Below are positions 5,970 to 14,294 of a DNA stretch of 25,029 nt, piece by piece; position 1 is the first letter of the stretch; each line of letters begins with the position of its first letter. The DNA is from a virus. The translations under genes were made by a program, and so were the position numbers. Below the pieces are notes generated by a model. The model did not search any database. It had not been told where the DNA came from and saw nothing but the letters and a program-made list of their open reading frames with translations. Location: positions 1 to 25,029 of IMG/VR virus record IMGVR_UViG_3300009008_000229, one strand, 5' to 3'.

Positions 5970-6246
5970 CCCGGAATTCGCCAGGGCCCAAGTGATCGAG
6001 CTCCTTTATCAGGAGCATCCGGAGTTCACGCCGCGAAAGCTGCTCATTCGCTCGCTGGACACGTTGAACGTGACCCTATCGGACCAGCAGTTCAACTCAG
6101 TGGCCACGTATCTGCGCGACAAAGGATACTTGGAGTTTCGGGTGAAGAAGCAGGCCGGGCGTGAGGATCACTATGCTTTCCGGCTGACTCCACAAGGGGT
6201 CGATCTTTACGACGGTCACATTGAAGACGAAGCGATCGCCCTGTAG
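5953..6246 (+). CDS. Winged-helix-like phage protein before the terminase genes (97 aa)
   Basis: ATG 5953 has AAGGAG at the right distance; an in-frame start at 5890 has none. The product reads as a short winged helix: AQVIELLYQEHPEFTPRKLL, then LSDQQFNSVATYLRDKGYLE, then a basic wing (FRVKKQAGREDHYAFRLT) and a final LTPQGVDLYDG helix, a common ending of winged-helix proteins. Such genes are frequent just before gp27-like genes in Mu-like phages, with unknown role; DNA binding in packaging or late control is an inference. Confidence 0.6.
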   Translation: MGVRFDPEFARAQVIELLYQEHPEFTPRKLLIRSLDTLNVTLSDQQFNSVATYLRDKGYLEFRVKKQAGREDHYAFRLTPQGVDLYDGHIEDEAIAL

Positions 6247-6258
6247 GGGATTCCAATA

Positions 6259-6885
6259 ATGGCCAGATCGAAGGCAAGACGACATTTTGCGGTTGACAAG
6301 CTTTCGGAGGAGGGGCGTGAGCTTGTGGTGGGCATGCTTTCGGTAGATGTGGGACGGCGTCCTCCGTACATGGAGATCATCGGCGCCTTGAGAAACAGGA
6401 CAGGCGAGGAGATTTCGCTTTCGTCCCTGTCGCGCTACTACCATGCGATCGTGCTTTCGAGACTCGAGGAGGAGAAGGAGCACTGGAAGACGACGCAAGA
6501 AATTCGAGAAGCGATCAAGACGGCAATTCGCGAGGCCCCGGACAGTGACGCCGACGAGATCGCCACGGCCTTACTCAACTCGACTGTAATCATGAACCGC
6601 GACAAGATCAGCGATCTCGACATGGAAACTCTTCTTGTCGAGCAGAGGAAGCGCGAGACCTTAAAGCTTAATCGGGAAAAACTGGATCTCGCACGAGAGA
6701 AGCTCGCCGGATCCGGAGCAGAAGACGGTCCTGAATCGAAGAGAAATCACTTCCTGGATGGCTGTCAAACGGCATTGAAAGTCATCCTGGCCTATTCGGA
6801 TATCGAGCCACTGTTGAAGAAGAACAGGGATCAGATCGTAGCGCAGCTCGAGCATGAGGCGGAGGTTTATTGTGGCGCGGCCTAA
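6259..6885 (+). CDS. Small terminase-like subunit (DUF3486, Mu gp27-like)
   Basis: The 208-residue protein lies directly before the large terminase and fits DUF3486: an N-terminal helical DNA-binding part (KLSEEGRELVVGMLS, then YMEIIGALRNRTGEEISLSS, then LSRYYHAI) followed by long helices. The small terminase subunit recognises phage DNA and brings it to the motor. ATG 6259 follows an AGGGG about 9 bases upstream. The end overlaps the large-subunit gene by 14 bases (GTG start) or more. Confidence 0.75.
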   Translation: MARSKARRHFAVDKLSEEGRELVVGMLSVDVGRRPPYMEIIGALRNRTGEEISLSSLSRYYHAIVLSRLEEEKEHWKTTQEIREAIKTAIREAPDSDADEIATALLNSTVIMNRDKISDLDMETLLVEQRKRETLKLNREKLDLAREKLAGSGAEDGPESKRNHFLDGCQTALKVILAYSDIEPLLKKNRDQIVAQLEHEAEVYCGAA

Positions 6886-8410
6886 GAAAGCCAGTCGAAG
6901 TGTACGGAAGCGCGAGGGCCTTGAGCTGCTCCGCTCCGTCTTCGACGACTCCACGGTTCATCCGGGCCATCCGGAATTTAAGGCGGACCGCTTTGAAAAG
7001 GTCTGGGAGGCCGCGCAAGAGATCACGGAGTTCGCCTACCGCCATCTCCACCACTACATGGTGGATGAACAGACGGGCAAGGAGATCCCCCCGGCCGAGT
7101 TTCACAAGGAGATCTACGAGCTTCTCCTCACGGTCAAGCTCGGTGCCGTCGCTGCTCCTCGAGCGCATGCGAAATCCACGGTGGTCTCGCTCATTTTCGT
7201 TCTCTACTGCATCTGCCGGAAGCTTCGCCGTTTCATCCTTCTCGTTTCCGACACAGAGCCCCAAGCGATTCTGTTTCTGGCGGCCATCAAGGAGGAGCTG
7301 GAATCCAACGAATCGATCCGGGAAGACTACGGGGATCTGATTGGCGAAAAGAAGTGGGCAGAGAAGGACATCATTACATCCACCGGAATCCGGGTAAGTT
7401 CTCGGGGTGCTGGATCCAGTCTTCGAGGGCTTCGTCAGCGCCAGTATCGCCCCGATCTGATCATCTGCGATGACATCGAGAATGACGAGTCCGTAGGGAG
7501 TGATGAGCAGCGCGAGAAGCTCAAGGAGTGGTTCTTCTCGGCACTGATGAATCTCGGCGGCCCCTACTGCCAGATTTTCGTTATAGGCACGATCCTTCAT
7601 GACGACAGCTTGCTTTCAGAGTTGCTTGATGAGAATCAGCACAAGAGGTGGGCAAAGCGATTCTATGAAGCCTGTGATGAGAATTTCGAAAACGTCTTGT
7701 GGCCAGAGCGCTGGACGAAGGCGCTGCTCGAAGAGAAGTGTCAGGACATCGGATCGATCATATTCGATAAGGAATTCCGAAACCAGCCGATCAACAAGGC
7801 CACGCAGATCTTCAAAGAGGAGTGGATTCGATACTACGAAGAGAGCGATCTGGATCGCGCAAAGCTCAGCTCGATGGTCAGTTTCATGGCGGTCGATCCG
7901 GCGATATCAGAAAAGACCAGCGCCGATTATTTTGCCATCGTCACGATCAGCCGCGATTCCGCTGGATTTCTCTATGTTCGCCGTGCCTTTCAGGACCGAA
8001 TGGATGTGCCAAGCCAGCGGGACAAGATCTTCGAATTCAATTCTGAAGATCGCCCGATGATGATCGGCATTGAAACCGTGGCCTACCAGAAAGCTCTCAA
8101 GCAGATCATCGATGAGAAGGGACGCATAGATGGAATCTATCCACCGGTTTTCGAGCTGCCGCACACGACAGATAAAATCCTACGCATTTCTTCGACTTCG
8201 CCGCTCGTTGAGAACGGCACGGTCAAATTTCGCAAGGACCAAAAGCCCCTGATCAAACAGCTCCTCCGAATTCAAAAGACCAAGCATGACGATCTCGCCG
8301 ACGCTTTCGAGGGCGCGATATCACTGTGTCGGCAATTGGGGGAGGCCGGCAAAGCCGAATACTCGCCAATAGGCAAGAGGCGCATGGCCTCTATACGTGG
8401 GACCTACTAA
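6872..8410 (+). CDS. Terminase large subunit (Mu gp28-like)
   Basis: This is the ATP-driven DNA packaging motor with a C-terminal nuclease. In the 512-residue form, a Walker A-like APRAHAKST is at about 95-103 and Walker B (DLIICDDIEN) at about 195-204. The nuclease part has the RNase H-type acidic residues in MAVDPAISEKTSADY, MIGIETVAYQ and, near the end, KHDDLADAFEG. GTG 6872 is preferred: GGAGG lies 6 bases upstream. ATG 6854 in frame would add six residues and lies before that ribosome site. The stop overlaps the portal start (TAATG). The length is close to Mu gp28. Confidence 0.92.
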   Translation: MARPKKASRSVRKREGLELLRSVFDDSTVHPGHPEFKADRFEKVWEAAQEITEFAYRHLHHYMVDEQTGKEIPPAEFHKEIYELLLTVKLGAVAAPRAHAKSTVVSLIFVLYCICRKLRRFILLVSDTEPQAILFLAAIKEELESNESIREDYGDLIGEKKWAEKDIITSTGIRVSSRGAGSSLRGLRQRQYRPDLIICDDIENDESVGSDEQREKLKEWFFSALMNLGGPYCQIFVIGTILHDDSLLSELLDENQHKRWAKRFYEACDENFENVLWPERWTKALLEEKCQDIGSIIFDKEFRNQPINKATQIFKEEWIRYYEESDLDRAKLSSMVSFMAVDPAISEKTSADYFAIVTISRDSAGFLYVRRAFQDRMDVPSQRDKIFEFNSEDRPMMIGIETVAYQKALKQIIDEKGRIDGIYPPVFELPHTTDKILRISSTSPLVENGTVKFRKDQKPLIKQLLRIQKTKHDDLADAFEGAISLCRQLGEAGKAEYSPIGKRRMASIRGTY

Positions 8411-10713
8411 TGACGCAAGAAAAAGCTACACGGCCCTCGCGGCCCAGGTCGGAGAAGGGTGGTCGATATCGAGGCCGGAAACCGAGCCGGAATAAATCCC
8501 GGGCCCGTAATTCCGAAGAGAAGCGACTCAAGAAGCCGAACCTCCGGGAGGTGGCGGTCGTCTCCATATCCGATCGCTACAGCTCGTACCCGACGAGTGG
8601 GCTCACGCCGGAGAAGCTTGCCCTGGTCATCCGGGAGGCCAACGCCGGGTATTACACGCGGCTCATGGAGATCTATCAGGAGGTCCTGGAGAAAGACACG
8701 CATATCAAATCTCAGCTCAACACCCGGTACCTGGCCGTGACAGGGAAGCCCTGGGAGATCAAGGAAGCAAGCGACGATCCCCTCGATATGGAGATCGCCT
8801 ATGCGGTGCGGGAGGGAATCAAATACATCGATCGATTTCGCACCGGGATCAGGGATCTCCTGGATGCGATCGCCAAGGGATGGGCATCCGGTGAAGTTAT
8901 GTGGGAGTGGGTGAACACGGAAAACTCGGACGGAGGAGCCGTCGAGCGCGTCTATCCCTGGGCGATCAAGGCCCGGCCTCAGATAAAATTCACGATGGAT
9001 GAACAGGAGAATTTCCGGCTTATCACGAAGACCAACCGGGTCAAGGGGGAGCCGATCCCGGACCGGAAATTCATCTTTCACCGCCTGCCTGAGCAGGGGA
9101 GCCTACTGCGGGCCGGAGTGCTGAGGACGCTTCTGTGGATCTTCCTCTTCAAGAACTACACGATCAAGGACTGGGTGAGCTTCGTGGAGGTCTACGGCCA
9201 GCCCTACCGGGTCGGCAAATACCCGGTGGGCGCCGGCGAGGAATACAAGGACGTGCTCACACAGGCTGTGATCGGGATCGCCACGGACGCCGGGGCCGTG
9301 ATTCCGCAGAACATGGAGATCGAGTTCAAGGAGGTGAATCGGACCGGGTCGGTGCAGGCTTATGAGAAATTCGCCGGATTCTGTAACGCCGAGATCAGCA
9401 AAATAATCCTGGGCCAGACGCTCACGAGCGACGTGGGCCGGGGCGGCGGCGGGGCCTTTGCTCTAGGCAAAGTACATGCCGATGTACGCCAGGACATCCT
9501 CGAGGCCGATTGCGTTGACCTGGAAGAGACGCTCAACAGCACGCTCGTTGTGTGGATCACGGAATTCAACTTCGGCAAGCAGGTGCGGTACCCGGAATTC
9601 AAGATCTTCTGCGAGCCCGAGGAGGACCTCAAAACACTGGCCGAGACCCACAAAGCAGTGATCGTGGACATGGGGCTGCCGGTGGCCAAGGATTTCCTCT
9701 ACGAGAAATACAACATTCCCCGGCCGGCCGAGGGGGAGGAGCTCCTCGAGATCCCGACCGGGGGAGGCGATCCTTTGATGGCCAGACGTCGGACTACGTT
9801 GCCGGTGGCCTCTGCTCGAAGCGAAGACGACCGCGACGATGAAATCGGCGATCAGCGCTCCCTCTGGGAGAGCGCCACGCGGGAGGGCATCGGAGCCTTC
9901 AAGCCGATCCTCGAGGCGATCGAGGCCGAAAGCGTGGATGACCTGGTCAGAGAGGTGCCGGATGCGGCGCTCTCGGATCTTGCCGACCTTCTCTTTCGCA
10001 CGATCATCACCGGCAAGCTCCTGGGCGAGGCGCACGTCTACAGCGAGATCGAGGAGGAAAAGCTCACGGAGAACGTGCGGGATTTCGCCACGGTCGAGCC
10101 TCTTGCGCCGAAGGAAGCCATCGAGTTTTTCAAGTCGAAGATTCCCGTGTGGTCCGAGGCATACGAGAAACTTGCGGAAGCGGACCGGCCGCTGGCTTTC
10201 AAGGTGGCAGGGGTTACGAGCGCCACGCTGATCGACAAGCTCCATGACAGCTTGAGCAAGGCGCTTGAGGAGGGGCAGAGCTTCCGGACGTGGAAGAAGG
10301 GGATCAATGAGCACTATGCAAAGGCCGGCTATACGGCGCTAGATCCACACCACATCAAGAACATCTTCACCACGAACGTACTCTCAGCCTACAGCGTGGG
10401 CCGGTACAAGAAGCTCCACGATCCGGAGATCGAGGACCTGATTCCGTATTTCAGGTACTGGTCGGCCCGGCAGCCGACGACGCGACCGAATCACCAGGCC
10501 ATGCACGGAGTCCTGGTGAGCCGTCATCATTCGGTCTGGGAGCGCTGGTGGCCGCTCAACGGATACCAGTGCAAGTGCCGGGTCACAGGGGCCACGGAGC
10601 GACAGAAAGAGCGCTGGGGAGTGAAGGAGCCGCCGCCCTTTGTCGAGCCGGATCCGGGCTGGGCAGGATCTCCCGGCACGCTCACACAAGAGCAGATTTT
10701 CGGGGTGAAATAA
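8410..10713 (+). CDS. Portal protein fused to F-like head morphogenesis protein (gp29-gp30 fusion)
   Basis: One 767-residue frame covers two head genes that are separate in Mu. Residues about 40-460 match the DUF935 portal (Mu gp29): LTPEKLALVIREANAGYY, HIKSQLNTRYLAV, the FEVYGQPYR-like FVEVYGQPYRVGKYP, and GQTLTSDVGRGGGGAF. The portal ring forms the DNA channel at the head vertex. Residues about 490-755 are the F-like minor head protein (Mu gp30/F): helical region, then YFRYWSARQPTTRPNHQAMH and WERWWPLNGYQCKCRVTG, the family's signature end. The linker (about 460-490) is rich in charged residues and Gly. I see no start with a good ribosome site at the junction, so a true fusion is likely. 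Confidence 0.88.
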   Translation: MTQEKATRPSRPRSEKGGRYRGRKPSRNKSRARNSEEKRLKKPNLREVAVVSISDRYSSYPTSGLTPEKLALVIREANAGYYTRLMEIYQEVLEKDTHIKSQLNTRYLAVTGKPWEIKEASDDPLDMEIAYAVREGIKYIDRFRTGIRDLLDAIAKGWASGEVMWEWVNTENSDGGAVERVYPWAIKARPQIKFTMDEQENFRLITKTNRVKGEPIPDRKFIFHRLPEQGSLLRAGVLRTLLWIFLFKNYTIKDWVSFVEVYGQPYRVGKYPVGAGEEYKDVLTQAVIGIATDAGAVIPQNMEIEFKEVNRTGSVQAYEKFAGFCNAEISKIILGQTLTSDVGRGGGGAFALGKVHADVRQDILEADCVDLEETLNSTLVVWITEFNFGKQVRYPEFKIFCEPEEDLKTLAETHKAVIVDMGLPVAKDFLYEKYNIPRPAEGEELLEIPTGGGDPLMARRRTTLPVASARSEDDRDDEIGDQRSLWESATREGIGAFKPILEAIEAESVDDLVREVPDAALSDLADLLFRTIITGKLLGEAHVYSEIEEEKLTENVRDFATVEPLAPKEAIEFFKSKIPVWSEAYEKLAEADRPLAFKVAGVTSATLIDKLHDSLSKALEEGQSFRTWKKGINEHYAKAGYTALDPHHIKNIFTTNVLSAYSVGRYKKLHDPEIEDLIPYFRYWSARQPTTRPNHQAMHGVLVSRHHSVWERWWPLNGYQCKCRVTGATERQKERWGVKEPPPFVEPDPGWAGSPGTLTQEQIFGVK

Positions 10714-10787
10714 GCGCCGGAACGCCGTGAACCGAGGGGTACTGGAAAGGGTCAGGGGAGGCTGAAAAGCCCGCCACAGGGCCAGGA

Positions 10788-10805
10788 CGGGCCTGGAAAG
10801 GCCCG
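10788..10805. other. Small hairpin in the 112-base gap before the protease gene
   Basis: CGGGCC and GGCCCG flank a 6-base loop. It lies 20 bases before the protease start in the largest fully gene-free gap of the window (10714-10825). No T run follows. It may be a processing or attenuation hairpin or chance in GC-rich DNA. The rest of the gap shows only the GAGGG ribosome site at 10811-10815. Confidence 0.3.
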
Positions 10806-10825
10806 AATTCGAGGGATACAAGACA

Positions 10826-12226
10826 ATGGCATTGACTACGGAAGAAGCCAAGCGCCGGCAGAAGGATCGGGCCGGTAAATACAAAATCGAGATCAAAGAA
10901 GGCGGTCACGTCACCAAGGCGGCCGAATGCGTTCATCTCAACGATGACGAATTCGCCGATCCGGTGAACTACCGCTGTCCCATTGACCAAGCCCATATTC
11001 GTGCGGCTGCGAGGTACTGGGGAAAGGAGGAGAACAGGGCTCTATATACAGAGGCCGAACAGGCGATCGTCACGGAGCGAATCGATGAAGCGCTCAAGCG
11101 CTACAAAGTAGGGCCGTACAGTGAGAACTCAGCCATGGGACCCGCGATGCCTTTTGCGCAAGGCGAAGCGCCCAAAGAGCCCCCAAGCATAATTCAGCTC
11201 TGCCCCCTTGGCTACCATTACCGGGGAAGCCGGCCCTTCTATCTCGCTCCGGAGGATATCCCGACGATCATAGCCAACTTCGAGGCATGGCCTCCGGACG
11301 TAGTGATCGACTACGAGCACGGCACCCACAGGCAGGGCGAACAGGGGCTCAAGGCGCCGGCTGCCGCATGGATCGGTAAGCTGATCGACGGAGGTGAACG
11401 GGGGCTACTGGCTGAGATCAAGGAATGGACGCCAGAAGGTACCTACCATGTGCTCGAGAAAGAATATCGCTACGTTTCCCCAGTGTTTCTCCTGGACGAA
11501 AACGAACACGCCCAGGAGCTGCTGAGCGTCGGCCTCACGAATTTCCCAGGAGTACCAATCGACCCGGTGATGAACCGGAATAATCAAACTGGCAAGGAGG
11601 AAAAAGTAATGGACGAGTTGATGAAGAAACTTCGAACTCTCTTCGGCCTGAACGACAAGGCCGGGGAGGACGACATTTACACGGCGGCAGAGACGAGCGT
11701 GAACCGGATGGATCCGGTTCGCAAGGAGCTCGGTCTGGCCGATGACGCGACCGACGATCAGGTGCTCGATGCGGTCAAGGTGAGCGTGAACCGGATCGCA
11801 CATCCGGAAGTGCTCAAGCTTCTCAAGCTCGATGACAAGGCCGGTGTGACCGAGGTCACCGGCAAGATCGTCACCCTCCAGAACTCGAGCGAGAACCGGG
11901 GCGATGTGGGCACCCGGATTGAGCAGCTCGAGAAGGACGCCAAGGATCGGCGCCGTGACGAGCTCGTGGACCGGGCCAAGAAAGAGGGGAAGATCACGGC
12001 CAATCAGATGGACTGGGCCAAGAAGATGGCAGGGGACGACCCGGCCGGCTTCGAGAAGTTCCTCGAATCGGCCCCTGTGGTCGTGAACACTCGCGAGCTC
12101 GGCAATGAGCACGTGGACACAGGCAGTGGGGATGCTCTGATCGACGAGGGCCAGGCATCGGTCAACCGGCAGCTCGGCATCTCGGAGGAGACCTTCAAGA
12201 AGCACAACAAGCCGGCCACGGTCTGA
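10826..12226 (+). CDS. Mu gpI-like prohead protease with N-terminal extra domain and nested scaffold
   Basis: Residues about 110-260 match the Mu I family: PPDVVIDYEHGTHRQGEQG, then APAAAWIGKL, LAEIKEWTPEG, YRYVSPVF, and SVGLTNFPGVP. This protease cleaves the internal scaffold during head assembly. The C-terminal 205 residues are the scaffold part, rich in charged helices, with their own start (see 11609-12226). The first 100 residues are unusual: HVTKAAECVHLNDDEFADP, then YRCPIDQAHIRAAARYWGKE, resembling the DUF6582-type domain found near phage capsid genes. That domain is not part of Mu gpI. Start ATG 10826 has GAGGG 10 bases upstream. Confidence 0.85.
   Translation: MALTTEEAKRRQKDRAGKYKIEIKEGGHVTKAAECVHLNDDEFADPVNYRCPIDQAHIRAAARYWGKEENRALYTEAEQAIVTERIDEALKRYKVGPYSENSAMGPAMPFAQGEAPKEPPSIIQLCPLGYHYRGSRPFYLAPEDIPTIIANFEAWPPDVVIDYEHGTHRQGEQGLKAPAAAWIGKLIDGGERGLLAEIKEWTPEGTYHVLEKEYRYVSPVFLLDENEHAQELLSVGLTNFPGVPIDPVMNRNNQTGKEEKVMDELMKKLRTLFGLNDKAGEDDIYTAAETSVNRMDPVRKELGLADDATDDQVLDAVKVSVNRIAHPEVLKLLKLDDKAGVTEVTGKIVTLQNSSENRGDVGTRIEQLEKDAKDRRRDELVDRAKKEGKITANQMDWAKKMAGDDPAGFEKFLESAPVVVNTRELGNEHVDTGSGDALIDEGQASVNRQLGISEETFKKHNKPATV
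11609..12226 (+). CDS. Scaffold protein from internal start in the protease gene (Mu gpZ-like)
   Basis: Within the protease frame, AAGGAGG at 11594-11600 lies 8 bases before ATG 11609, a near-perfect ribosome site. The 205-residue product starts MDELMKKLRTLFGL and is almost wholly polar and helical, with internal partial repetition (TAAETSVNRMDPV and AVKVSVNRIAHPE). This matches Mu, where the scaffold gpZ is the separately started C-terminal part of gpI. It would line the inside of the prohead and be degraded by the full-length protease. Confidence 0.78.
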   Translation: MDELMKKLRTLFGLNDKAGEDDIYTAAETSVNRMDPVRKELGLADDATDDQVLDAVKVSVNRIAHPEVLKLLKLDDKAGVTEVTGKIVTLQNSSENRGDVGTRIEQLEKDAKDRRRDELVDRAKKEGKITANQMDWAKKMAGDDPAGFEKFLESAPVVVNTRELGNEHVDTGSGDALIDEGQASVNRQLGISEETFKKHNKPATV

Positions 12227-12329
12227 GTGCCGGAGCGGCAAGAGAACGACGAAGAGAGCGGAGAAGAAGCGAGGGGAGCCGGAATAGCAGTCAAGCACTG
12301 AAGGATAACTCGAAAAGGAGAAATGAATC

Positions 12330-12728
12330 ATGGCACTCACTGCAGATCGAAATACCAAACGGAAGGACGGCGAGCTCATCACCGGGAAGGTGGCCGCTAC
12401 CACCACGATCTATCAGGGCGCCCTGTGCATGTTCGACGGCGGCTACGTGAAGAACGGGGCCGAGGCGGCAAGCAAGGTCGTGGCCGGCGTGGCCGAAGCC
12501 CAGGTGGACAACTCGGCCGGCGAGGACGGGGATCTCACGATTACCTTGCGCCGGAAGAAGATGTTCCTGTTCGCCAACAGCGCCACGAACGCCCTGGACC
12601 AGACCCACGTGGGCGGCCCCTGCTACATCGAGGACGAAGAGACCGTGAGCTCCAACTCCACGGACACCACGGAGGCCGGGATGGTCATCGAAGTTACCAC
12701 GGAAGGAGTGTGGGTCCACATCCCGTAG
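12330..12728 (+). CDS. Head cement/decoration-like protein (DUF2190-like)
   Basis: The 132-residue product is rich in Gly, Ala and Thr with a beta pattern (ITGKVAATTTIYQGALCMFDG, shown here from ITGKV to ALCMF) and ends GMVIEVTTEGVWVHIP. Small beta proteins of this type, lying between protease/scaffold and major capsid, act as capsid cement. AAGGAG lies about 10 bases before ATG 12330. An overlapping frame from ATG 12323 is a GC-driven shadow. The 103-base gap before it (12227-12329) is purine-rich and holds only this ribosome site. Confidence 0.72.
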   Translation: MALTADRNTKRKDGELITGKVAATTTIYQGALCMFDGGYVKNGAEAASKVVAGVAEAQVDNSAGEDGDLTITLRRKKMFLFANSATNALDQTHVGGPCYIEDEETVSSNSTDTTEAGMVIEVTTEGVWVHIP

Positions 12729-12790
12729 CGGAATGAGGGAACACGGTTTTCACTGACCACTGACTGAAATCTCAAAGGGAGGAACAAACG

Positions 12791-13687
12791 ATGATATTGA
12801 ACAAGGCAAACCTGGAACGGGCGGCCAAGAGCTTCAGGGCTCTCTATTACGAGGCCCTGGAAAAGCTCCCCGACCCGATTTACAAGCTTCTCGCGATGGT
12901 CGTGCCGAGCTCGGCCCAGGAAGAGAGCTACAACTGGCTCGGTGAGAGCCCTCTGCTCAAGGAGTGGTTCGATGAGCGCCAGATCGAGAGGCTCAAAGCC
13001 TACGATTACACGGTCCGCAACAAGGACTGGGAAGCCACGATCGCGGTCGGTCGCAACGATATCCTCTTCGACAAGCTGGGTCTCGTGCGGCCGAGGATCG
13101 AGGGCCTGGCAGCCGAGGGTCCGCGCCACTATGAGCGTCTGATTCTGGCGCTCTTCCTGACCGGGTTCGATACGGTCTGCTACGACGGGCAGTACTTCTT
13201 CGATTCCGACCATCCGAACGACTCCGAGGGCACGCAGAGCAACGTCACCGATGCGGTTCTGGCTGCAGACGCCTATGCCGCTGCCTATGCGGCGATGATG
13301 TCGCTGAAGAGCCACAAGGGCGAGCCCCTGGGCGTGCAGCCCACTCACCTCGCCGTCCCGCCCCAGCTCCGCAGTACGGGCCTTGAGATCCTCAAGGCCG
13401 AACGGCTGGCCGATGGAGCCACGAACGTCAACAAGGACTCGGCCGAGCTCATCGTGGTTCCGGAGTGGAGCGGGCATGCCACGAAGTGGGGACTTTTCGA
13501 TCTGAGCAAACCAGTGAAGCCCTTCATCCTCCAGGTCGTCAAGGAGGCCGAGTTCGCCGCCCTGGACATGCCCACCGACGAGAACGTGTTCATGCGCAAG
13601 GAGTTCCTCTTTGGCATCGACACGATCGACAACGCCGGCTTCGGGCTCTGGGAGCTGGGCTACGGATCGACCGGGGACGCCTCGTAA
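12791..13687 (+). CDS. Major capsid protein (Mu gpT-like)
   Basis: The 298-residue protein matches the Mu major head subunit family in length and blocks: FRALYYEALEKLPD near the start, YNWLGESPLLKEW, the FFDSDHPN segment (YDGQYFFDSDHP), HLAVPPQLRSTGLEIL, and a C-terminal MRKEFLFGIDTIDNAGFG. It forms the icosahedral shell with an HK97-type fold. GGGAGG lies about 7 bases before ATG 12791, the strong site expected for the most abundant virion protein. It is followed by a GC-rich hairpin leader (13726-13752), which may help set its higher expression relative to genes downstream. Confidence 0.9.
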   Translation: MILNKANLERAAKSFRALYYEALEKLPDPIYKLLAMVVPSSAQEESYNWLGESPLLKEWFDERQIERLKAYDYTVRNKDWEATIAVGRNDILFDKLGLVRPRIEGLAAEGPRHYERLILALFLTGFDTVCYDGQYFFDSDHPNDSEGTQSNVTDAVLAADAYAAAYAAMMSLKSHKGEPLGVQPTHLAVPPQLRSTGLEILKAERLADGATNVNKDSAELIVVPEWSGHATKWGLFDLSKPVKPFILQVVKEAEFAALDMPTDENVFMRKEFLFGIDTIDNAGFGLWELGYGSTGDAS

Positions 13688-13725
13688 GTCGGGGAGTTCT
13701 GAAGAAAGGATAAGCTGAATCTGTT

Positions 13726-13770
13726 CTGGGCGGTGCTAATTCCGCCGCCCAGGCATCACCGAAAAAGGAG
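13726..13770 (+). repeat. Hairpin leader, copy 1 (before the exported-protein gene)
   Basis: CTGGGCGG at 13726-13733 pairs with CCGCCCAG at 13745-13752, followed by a short stretch and AAAAAGGAG. The same arrangement recurs at 14295-14337 with high identity (the whole stem and most of the tail up to the ribosome site). Copy 1 is slightly less perfect in its stem interior. It has no T run, so it is not a standard terminator. Confidence 0.65.
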
Positions 13771-13778
13771 AGAGACAA

Positions 13779-14249
13779 ATGAGAAGAAACTCAAGTTCGA
13801 TGCGGATTCCCGCACTGATCGCGATAGCGTTTGTGATGATGATCCTGGCCGGACCGAGCTCCGCTTGCTACGGCCGGCAATCCCTCGAGGAGGCCGTTCC
13901 CCTCGACGAAGTCCTGAACTTCGAGACCTGCGCCGTCTCCCAAGCGCCGGCGTTGGGCCTCGAAGTGATCGAATACGAACGGGCGGCCTACATCGACGTG
14001 GAGATCAACCAGAACTCGAACGAGCTTTCCAGTGCCCTGGATTGGAGCAGAGAAGAAGCGAACCTGAATTCCGAAGACCAGACGATAATGGATGAAATGC
14101 AAATGGTCATGGAGGCCGGGTCCACTGCTTTCTTATTCCCCGATATCGGAGCAACCGAGAGAGCTCAGCGATACTACGATTTTCATCCGCTCGAGGCAGC
14201 ATTCTCCAGGTTGCGAAATCAGATCTTCGATCCTGTCGGGACAGGGTAA
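13779..14249 (+). CDS. Exported protein of unknown function, likely an inserted accessory gene
   Basis: The first 30 residues read as a signal peptide: basic start (MRRNSSSMR), hydrophobic core (IPALIAIAFVMMILAG) and a likely cleavage site after PSSA, before CYG. The motif before the Cys lacks the Leu of a normal lipobox, so a secreted soluble protein is more likely than a lipoprotein. The mature part (about 126 residues) is acidic and has two cysteines (CYG and ETC), which could form a disulfide in the periplasm. AAGGAG lies 8 bases before ATG 13779. No capsid or tail family is recognised, and a secretion signal is unusual between capsid and gp35-like genes. The flanking duplicated leaders suggest that it entered as a cassette. 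Confidence 0.65.
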   Translation: MRRNSSSMRIPALIAIAFVMMILAGPSSACYGRQSLEEAVPLDEVLNFETCAVSQAPALGLEVIEYERAAYIDVEINQNSNELSSALDWSREEANLNSEDQTIMDEMQMVMEAGSTAFLFPDIGATERAQRYYDFHPLEAAFSRLRNQIFDPVGTG

Positions 14250-14294
14250 AACAAGGCGAATCTGAACTGTAGGGAATCGTAAAGAACGCAATGC

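Noticed and set aside
12227-12301. A 24-codon frame starting with GTG right after the protease stop
   Set aside because: Too short, no ribosome site, purine-rich low-complexity product; the gap is better seen as untranslated leader.
11405-12406. Reverse-strand open frame of 333 codons opposite protease/scaffold
   Set aside because: Antisense shadow of a supported gene; no motif or ribosome site.
12323-12736. Forward frame overlapping the cement-protein gene
   Set aside because: The product is mostly Gly, Arg and His, and its ATG lies closer to the ribosome site than usual; the 12330 frame has the sensible beta-protein sequence.
13726-13752. Rho-independent terminator after the capsid gene
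   Set aside because: The stem is good but no T run follows, and a ribosome site and gene come directly after it; kept as a hairpin leader instead.
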